Of a stretch of DNA of 64,000 nt, positions 58,920 through 64,000 are shown piece after piece. The notes below the pieces were generated by a model. The model saw nothing but the letters and a program-made list of their open reading frames with translations, ran no database searches and was not told the origin of the DNA. This DNA comes from Gammaproteobacteria bacterium (GTDB lineage Bacteria > Pseudomonadota > Gammaproteobacteria > Acidiferrobacterales > Sulfurifustaceae), in NCBI GenBank assembly GCA_004298065.1, contig SCRL01000036.1, forward strand, positions 1-64,000, read 5' to 3'. The position numbers were made by a program, and so were the translations under genes. Each line of letters begins with the position of its first letter. Positions within the stretch are counted from its first letter, which is position 1.

Positions 58920-59303
58920 TCAGACCGCGGACTTGCGCGATTTTGTTTTGCGTTCCGCGGTCGCACCGAGCTTGACCGGTTTGCCCTCGCTCCAGAGCTT
59001 TTCGATGTTGTAAAAATCGCGCGTCTGCGGGCGCATCACGTGCACCACGGCTTCGCCGAAATCGATCAGCACCCATTCGCCGAGGTCCATGCCCTCGACA
59101 CCCGAGGTCCGGTGACCGTGGCCACGCAGTTTCTCGATTACCTTGTCGGCGGTGGACTGGACATGACGGCTGGAGGTGCCGCTGGCGATCACCATGTAGT
59201 CGGTGAAGTCGCTGATTCCGCGCACATCGAGCACCGCGATGTCCTTGGCCTTGGCGTCGTGCAATGCGTCCACGATAAGGGAGTAAAGCTTCTTCTTTGG
59301 CAT
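58920..59303 (-). CDS. rsfS: Ribosomal silencing factor RsfS
   Basis: 127 residues. LIVDALHDAKAKDIAVLDVR, GISDFTDYMVIASGTSSRHV and GVEGMDLGEWVLIDFGEAVV followed by HVM match the Iojap/RsfS family. It binds L14 on the 50S subunit and blocks subunit joining in starvation. The C-terminus has a basic tail. The start ATG at 59303 overlaps the nadD stop (TGATG). Confidence 0.96.
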   Translation of the reverse strand: MPKKKLYSLIVDALHDAKAKDIAVLDVRGISDFTDYMVIASGTSSRHVQSTADKVIEKLRGHGHRTSGVEGMDLGEWVLIDFGEAVVHVMRPQTRDFYNIEKLWSEGKPVKLGATAERKTKSRKSAV

Positions 59304-59941
59304 CAGTTTTCCCGGACGGAGTAGAGTCGATGGGTTCGGATGTAATCCCACACGGCCGGCGGCAGCTGTCCCGCGACCGATTCGCCGCGGGCGATGGCCG
59401 CACGCAGGCGCGTGGCGGAGATGTCCTGGGGTGCGACGGATTGGAAAAACACACAGCCGGCGCCGCTGGCCGCGAGCGCGTGCGGCTCGCGGCAGATACG
59501 CGGTGCCGCCCACGCCGACAGTTTCGCCGGAATCTGCCAGCCGGGGCGCTGCATCACGATCAGGTGCGCCAGCTCCGGCAACCGCGTCCACTGATGCCAG
59601 GTTTCGATTTCGAGAAACGCATCGATCCCCATCAGCAGGCACAGCGGGCGGGCGCCGAACTCGGCGCGCAGCGATTCGAGCGTAAGCACGGTATACGACG
59701 GTCCGCCACGGCGGTATTCGCGATCGTCCACCCGGAAGCCGGCGAATTCCGGTACCGCGAGCTCGACCATGCGTAACCGGTGTTCGGCGGAGGCCGCCGG
59801 CGTGCGGCGGTGCGGCGGCTGGGCTGCGGGAATGACACGGATCTCTTCAAGATTCAGTGCCCGCAAGACTTCCTGCGCGGGACGCAGATGGCCGTAGTGG
59901 ACGGGGTCGAAGGTACCGCCGAGAAGTCCGAGGGGACGCAC
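59303..59941 (-). CDS. nadD: Nicotinate-nucleotide adenylyltransferase NadD
   Basis: 212 residues. Nucleotidyltransferase motif LLGGTFDPVHYGHLRPA (H-x-G-H) and the C-terminal ISATRLRAAIARGES match the ISSTxxR motif. It converts NaMN to NaAD in NAD synthesis. It starts with GTG at 59941, nine bases after proA. Confidence 0.95.
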   Translation of the reverse strand: MRPLGLLGGTFDPVHYGHLRPAQEVLRALNLEEIRVIPAAQPPHRRTPAASAEHRLRMVELAVPEFAGFRVDDREYRRGGPSYTVLTLESLRAEFGARPLCLLMGIDAFLEIETWHQWTRLPELAHLIVMQRPGWQIPAKLSAWAAPRICREPHALAASGAGCVFFQSVAPQDISATRLRAAIARGESVAGQLPPAVWDYIRTHRLYSVREN

Positions 59942-59950
59942 TTCGCAAGT

Positions 59951-61237
59951 TTACGTGCGGACGTGTCCGTCGCCGAGCACCACGAACTTCACCGAGGTCA
60001 GCCCCTCCAGGCCGACGGGCCCGCGGGCGTGCAGCTTGTCGGTGGAAATGCCGATCTCGGCGCCGAGACCGTACTCGAAGCCGTCGGCGAAGCGCGTCGA
60101 GGCGTTGACCATCACCGAACTCGAATCGACTTCGCGCAGGAAACGGCGCGCGCGGGTGATGTCCTCGGTGACGATACTGTCGGTATGGGCCGAGCCGTAC
60201 TGGGCGATGTGGTCCATCGCCTGGTCCAGGCTCTCGACCACGCGGATCGACAGAATCGGCGCGAGGTATTCCGTGTGCCAGTCTTCCTCGGTCGCGGCCT
60301 TGATGCCGGGGAGGATTTTCTGGGTGGCCGCGCAGCCGCGCAGCTCGACCTTCTGCTCCTGGTACAGCTTGGCGAGCAGCGGCAGCACCCTGTCGGCGAT
60401 GGCGCGGTGCACCAGCAGCGTCTCCATGGTGTTGCACGTACCGTAGCGCTGGCACTTGGCGTTGAACGCCACCTTCAGCGCCTTGTCCATGTCGGCCTTG
60501 TCATCTATGTAGACGTGACACACGCCGTGGAGATGCTTAATGACAGGGATCGTGGCCTCGGCGCTGATGCGCTCAATCAGCCCCTTGCCGCCGCGTGGCA
60601 CGATGACGTCCACGTATTCCTTCATCGTGATGAGCTCGCCCACCGCGGCGCGGTCAGCAGTCTCGATCACCTGCACCGCGTCCGCCGGCAGGCCCGCGCT
60701 CTTCAGGCCGGCTTGGACGCAGGCGGCGACGGCCTGATTCGAATGCAGCGACTCGCTGCCGCCGCGCAGGATCGCGGCATTGCCGCTCTTCATGCACAGC
60801 CCGGCGGCGTCGGCGGTCACGTTCGGGCGCGACTCGTAGATGATGCCGATGACCCCGAGCGGCACGCGCATGCGCCCAACCTGGATGCCCGAGGGCCGGT
60901 ACTTGAGGTCGGTGATTTCGCCGATGGGATCGGCGAGGGCCGCGATCTGGCGCAGCCCTTCGGCCATGGCCTGCACGCGCGCTTCGTTCAGCATCAAGCG
61001 GTCGAGCATGGCGGCATCGAGGCCGGCGCTCTTGCCGGCGTCGAGGTCTTTCTTGTTCGCCGCCAGCAGCATGTCGAGGTTGCGCTCAAGCTCGGCGGCC
61101 ATGGCCAGCAGCGCTGAGTCCTTAGCGGCGGTCTCGGCGCGCGCCATCGCGCGCGCGGCGGCGCGTGCGCGGCGCCCGACCTGCTGCATGTAGGTCTTGA
61201 TGTTCGCCGCAACGGCGACTTGTGGAGCGGTAACCAT
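59951..61237 (-). CDS. proA: Gamma-glutamyl phosphate reductase ProA
   Basis: 428 residues, aldehyde-dehydrogenase superfamily. [50 protein letters not shown] and the catalytic Cys in [17 protein letters not shown] are present. It makes glutamate semialdehyde in proline synthesis. ProB is not next to it. It lies within an otherwise conserved nadD-holA interval, an insertion also seen in related proteobacteria. Confidence 0.96.
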   Translation of the reverse strand: MVTAPQVAVAANIKTYMQQVGRRARAAARAMARAETAAKDSALLAMAAELERNLDMLLAANKKDLDAGKSAGLDAAMLDRLMLNEARVQAMAEGLRQIAALADPIGEITDLKYRPSGIQVGRMRVPLGVIGIIYESRPNVTADAAGLCMKSGNAAILRGGSESLHSNQAVAACVQAGLKSAGLPADAVQVIETADRAAVGELITMKEYVDVIVPRGGKGLIERISAEATIPVIKHLHGVCHVYIDDKADMDKALKVAFNAKCQRYGTCNTMETLLVHRAIADRVLPLLAKLYQEQKVELRGCAATQKILPGIKAATEEDWHTEYLAPILSIRVVESLDQAMDHIAQYGSAHTDSIVTEDITRARRFLREVDSSSVMVNASTRFADGFEYGLGAEIGISTDKLHARGPVGLEGLTSVKFVVLGDGHVRT

Positions 61238-61311
61238 GAAATAAACGGGTCCGGACCGGAGATTCGATAACTACTTCATCTTAACCCGAAACCGCGTCGG
61301 GCGGCAGCGGT

Positions 61312-62349
61312 CTACGCGGCGAGCGTTTTCAAGCCGCACATGGCCAGCGCGAGGCTTTCGAGCGCACGCCAGGGCGAGCCATCGGCGCGCCCCTTGATTA
61401 TCCGGTCGGTATGCGCCGCGCGTTGCAACAGCTGGCGCCAGGCGTACGGCGGCAGGCGTTTCAGGGCCGTGCGCACCAGCGGCTTGCGCCGGCTCCAGAC
61501 GCGCGCGGCATCGAGCACGCGGTCCACGGGTTCGCCGGCACCGACACGCGCGCCGAGCGTGGCCAGCTCGCGCAGCTCGCGCGTCAGCGCCCACAACACC
61601 AGCACCGGTTCCACACCCTCGGCCCGAAGATGCTCCAGCATGCGCGCTACATCCGGCGCCTTGCCCTTGAGCGTGGCGTCCGCCAGCGTGAAAACGCTGA
61701 AGCGCGCATTGTCGCTGAGCGCGCCTTCGATATCCTCGAGACTCACCTCGCGCACGGCGCCGCCCGGTTGCGTGCCATAGAGCATCGCGAGCTTCTCGAT
61801 CTCCTGGTCGCAGGCGAGCAGGTTGCCTTCCATATGGTGCGCCAGCAATTCAGCCACGCCCGCGCCCGCCTTCAAGCCGCGCGCTTGTATACGCCGCGCG
61901 ATCCAGCCGGGCAATTGCGCCGTCTCGATCGGCCAGCCCACGACGGTCACACCGGCAGCGTCGAGCGCCTTGGCCCAGCGCGACTCGCGCGTCGTCTTCT
62001 CAAGCTTGCCGGCGATCACGAGCAGCACCGTGTCGGCCGGCGGTTCGGCCGCGAGCTGCATGAGCACCTGCGCGCCAGTCTCGCCGGGCTTGCCCGTGGG
62101 CATGTGCAGCTCGACCAAGCGGCGCTCGGAAAACAGCGAGAGATTTTGAGTAGAGGTTCGCAGCGCGTTCCAGTCGAAACCGGACTCGACGGTCAGCACC
62201 TGGCGATCGGTGACGCCGGCGGCCACTGCCGCGGCGCGGATGACATCGGCCGCCTCGCGCACGAACAGCGGCTCGTCGCCATGAACGAAGTAGACCGGCG
62301 CGAAACCGCGCTTGATAATTACCGCGAGCTGGTCAGGACTGACCTGCAT
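61312..62349 (-). CDS. holA: DNA polymerase III delta subunit HolA
   Basis: 345 residues. N-terminal PVYFVHGDEPLFVREAADVI, central AELLAHHMEGNLLACDQEIE and EDIEGALSDNARFSVFTLAD are HolA signatures. It is the clamp-opening wrench of the clamp loader. It overlaps lptE by 17 nt, an unusually long overlap within the conserved lptE-holA pair. Confidence 0.95.
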   Translation of the reverse strand: MQVSPDQLAVIIKRGFAPVYFVHGDEPLFVREAADVIRAAAVAAGVTDRQVLTVESGFDWNALRTSTQNLSLFSERRLVELHMPTGKPGETGAQVLMQLAAEPPADTVLLVIAGKLEKTTRESRWAKALDAAGVTVVGWPIETAQLPGWIARRIQARGLKAGAGVAELLAHHMEGNLLACDQEIEKLAMLYGTQPGGAVREVSLEDIEGALSDNARFSVFTLADATLKGKAPDVARMLEHLRAEGVEPVLVLWALTRELRELATLGARVGAGEPVDRVLDAARVWSRRKPLVRTALKRLPPYAWRQLLQRAAHTDRIIKGRADGSPWRALESLALAMCGLKTLAA

Positions 62350-62884
62350 CTTTTGCGTCCTGCGGTTTGCTTGGGGCCGGCTTGAGACGCGCCAAACGGC
62401 GCACGATCTGGGACAGCGCGTCGCGCCGCAGCTCGCGCTTGAGGTTGGCCTCTTCCTGCTCTTTGGCGAGCACGTTCAGTGGATTGAAGCGGTAGTCGCG
62501 CTGCAGGCGCAACGTCTGCGGCGGCGTCATTTCCCCACCGGCGGCGTCCGCCACGGCGAAGCCGATCTCATAGCGCAGCAGGTACTCGGCAACCTTGCCG
62601 CTCGCATCCACCGAGAGCGTCTGGCTGTCGACGTTCTCGTGGGTGATAACGAGCGTCGGCGCGTCCGCCGTCTGCACGATGGACACGCCGGCCTGTACGC
62701 GCAGGGCATCTTCCATGGCCAGGCGCAGCGGATCGTTGGCCGCCTGGCTGCCCGCGACCGTGACGCGCATGGTCGAGAGCGAAGCCGGCATCTGGTAGTT
62801 GCCGAGTCCGCGCAGCTGGAACCCGCAACCCGCGAGCATGAACCCGACCAGTATTAGTGGAATGTATCGGCGCACGATCCTCAT
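62333..62884 (-). CDS. lptE: LPS-assembly lipoprotein LptE
   Basis: 183 residues. The signal peptide ends in the lipobox [10 protein letters not shown], so Cys20 is probably acylated. [20 protein letters not shown] and [20 protein letters not shown] match the LptE plug that sits inside LptD. LptD is not in the window. It overlaps leuS by four bases. Confidence 0.93.
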   Translation of the reverse strand: MRIVRRYIPLILVGFMLAGCGFQLRGLGNYQMPASLSTMRVTVAGSQAANDPLRLAMEDALRVQAGVSIVQTADAPTLVITHENVDSQTLSVDASGKVAEYLLRYEIGFAVADAAGGEMTPPQTLRLQRDYRFNPLNVLAKEQEEANLKRELRRDALSQIVRRLARLKPAPSKPQDAKDAGQS

Positions 62885-64000
62885 CCGGCCACCACGATGT
62901 TGACGAGTTTACCCGGAACCACGATCACTTTCTTCACCGGCTTGTCGCCGACGTGGCGCGCCACCCCTTCGTCGGCCAGGGCGAGTTTGCGTACCTCGTC
63001 CTCGGCCGCCGTGGCCGGCACGGCCACGCGCCCACGCAGCTTGCCGTTAACCTGAACCACGATCTCGATGCTGTCCTGCTTCAGGGCCGCGGTGTCCACC
63101 GCCGGCCAGGACGTATCGATGATGGCCTGCGTGTGGCCGAGCGCCTGCCACAGCGCATGCGTGATGTGCGGCACCATGGGCGAAAGCAGGACCACGACGA
63201 TTTCAAGCGCCTCGTGGCGCACGGCTTTTGCCTGAGGCGAGCCATCCTCGATCCGGGATAGCGCATTCACCAGCTCCATCACCGCAGCGATGGCAGTATT
63301 AAAGGTACGGCGCCGGCCGATGTCGTCGGTCACCTTGGCGAGCGTCTGGTGCGCCAAGCGCCGCAGGGCCTTAAGCGGTTCCGGCAGGTTCGATATATCG
63401 GCCTTTCCCGGAAGTCCCGCGTTTACGTGCTCGGCCACGAGCTTCCACAGCCGGCGCAAAAAACGGTTGGCGCCGGCCACGCCTTCATCGGACCATTCAA
63501 GCGTGTCCTCCGGCGGCGCGGCGAACATCATGAACAGGCGCGCGGTGTCGGCGCCGTACTGCTCGATCAGCGCCTGCGGGTCGACGCCGTTGTTTTTCGA
63601 CTTCGACATGGTGCCGATACCGCCGGATTCCACCGGCTGGTCGTCGCTCATCAGCACCGCGCCGACACGGTTGCCCTTGTCGTCGAGCTTGACCTCGACT
63701 TCGGCGGGATTGAAATACTGGATGCGCCCGCTCGCCGGCTTGCGGAAGAAAATCTCGTTCAGCACCATGCCTTGCGTGAGCAGGCGCGCGAACGGTTCAT
63801 CCCCCCTCACGAGGCCGGTATCGCGCATCACCTTCCACCAGAAGCGCGAATACAACAGGTGCAGGATCGCATGCTCGATGCCGCCGATATACTGGTCCAC
63901 CGGCATCCAGTAGCCAGTCTCGCCGTCCACCATCGCGGAATCGCCGCGCTCGCTCGCGTAGCGCGCGTAGTACCAGGACGAATCCACGAACGTATCCATG
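62881..64000 (-). CDS. leuS: Leucyl-tRNA synthetase LeuS (C-terminal part, cut by window edge)
   Basis: About 373 C-terminal residues. The KMSKS loop appears as [27 protein letters not shown] is the conserved segment preceding it; the anticodon-binding helical domain and small C-terminal domain ([20 protein letters not shown]) follow. The N-terminal catalytic HIGH region and editing domain lie to the right of the window. The gene order leuS-lptE-holA is the canonical gammaproteobacterial one. Confidence 0.96.
   Translation of the reverse strand, partial: MDTFVDSSWYYARYASERGDSAMVDGETGYWMPVDQYIGGIEHAILHLLYSRFWWKVMRDTGLVRGDEPFARLLTQGMVLNEIFFRKPASGRIQYFNPAEVEVKLDDKGNRVGAVLMSDDQPVESGGIGTMSKSKNNGVDPQALIEQYGADTARLFMMFAAPPEDTLEWSDEGVAGANRFLRRLWKLVAEHVNAGLPGKADISNLPEPLKALRRLAHQTLAKVTDDIGRRRTFNTAIAAVMELVNALSRIEDGSPQAKAVRHEALEIVVVLLSPMVPHITHALWQALGHTQAIIDTSWPAVDTAALKQDSIEIVVQVNGKLRGRVAVPATAAEDEVRKLALADEGVARHVGDKPVKKVIVVPGKLVNIVVAG

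Overview
The window is a high-GC chromosomal segment from a gammaproteobacterium. Gene order resembles Escherichia coli in several blocks: mla genes near ibaG and murA, kdsD-kdsC-lptC-lptA-lptB-rpoN-hpf, and rlmH-rsfS-nadD-holA-lptE-leuS. Other traits are typical of beta- and early-branching gammaproteobacteria: short-form HisG, HPr kinase with a mannose-type EIIA, and tat genes behind the his operon. I infer a lineage near Acidiferrobacterales/Chromatiales, but the sequence alone does not prove this.

Layout. Positions 1-9381 (minus strand) hold one long run, murA-hisGDCBHAFIE-tatABC, with tatC cut by the window edge. Positions 9592-15228 (minus) carry grxD, an ibaG/BolA gene, a YadGH-type ABC exporter and mlaFEDC plus an MlaB-like STAS gene. 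Positions 15334-29061 look like a carbon-uptake and signalling module: acetyl-CoA synthetase, a DUF4212/sodium-solute symporter pair, a CNMP-CBS-nucleotidyltransferase protein, a DnaQ-like exonuclease and a CbrA/CbrB-like two-component pair. A convincing sigma-54 promoter and repeated GTTAC/GTAAC half-sites lie in this module. 

Positions 29176-32457 are accessory: an epimerase, an orphan HicB-like gene, a small zinc-ribbon gene, and three AT-richer gene cassettes separated by three attC sites with no integrase (a CALIN). After a quinone reductase, a methyltransferase and a Kef-type antiporter, positions 36034-46308 (plus strand) hold kdsD-kdsC-lptC-lptA-lptB-rpoN-hpf-hprK-rapZ-EIIA-ptsH-ptsI. 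This is LPS precursor and transport supply followed by a regulatory PTS. The EIIA lacks its phosphorylatable histidine (Glu instead), and ptsH is separated from ptsI by a 666-bp tandem-hairpin element with no credible gene. 

Positions 46347-64000 (minus) hold a WYL-like gene, mgtE, pmbA, tldD, a nitrilase, yhdP, rng, maf, rlmH, rsfS, nadD, proA, holA, lptE and the 3' part of leuS. Two families of dispersed palindromic repeats (CACAGAG units and ACAGGATTA units) occur in gaps between genes. No rRNA, tRNA or CRISPR array was seen.
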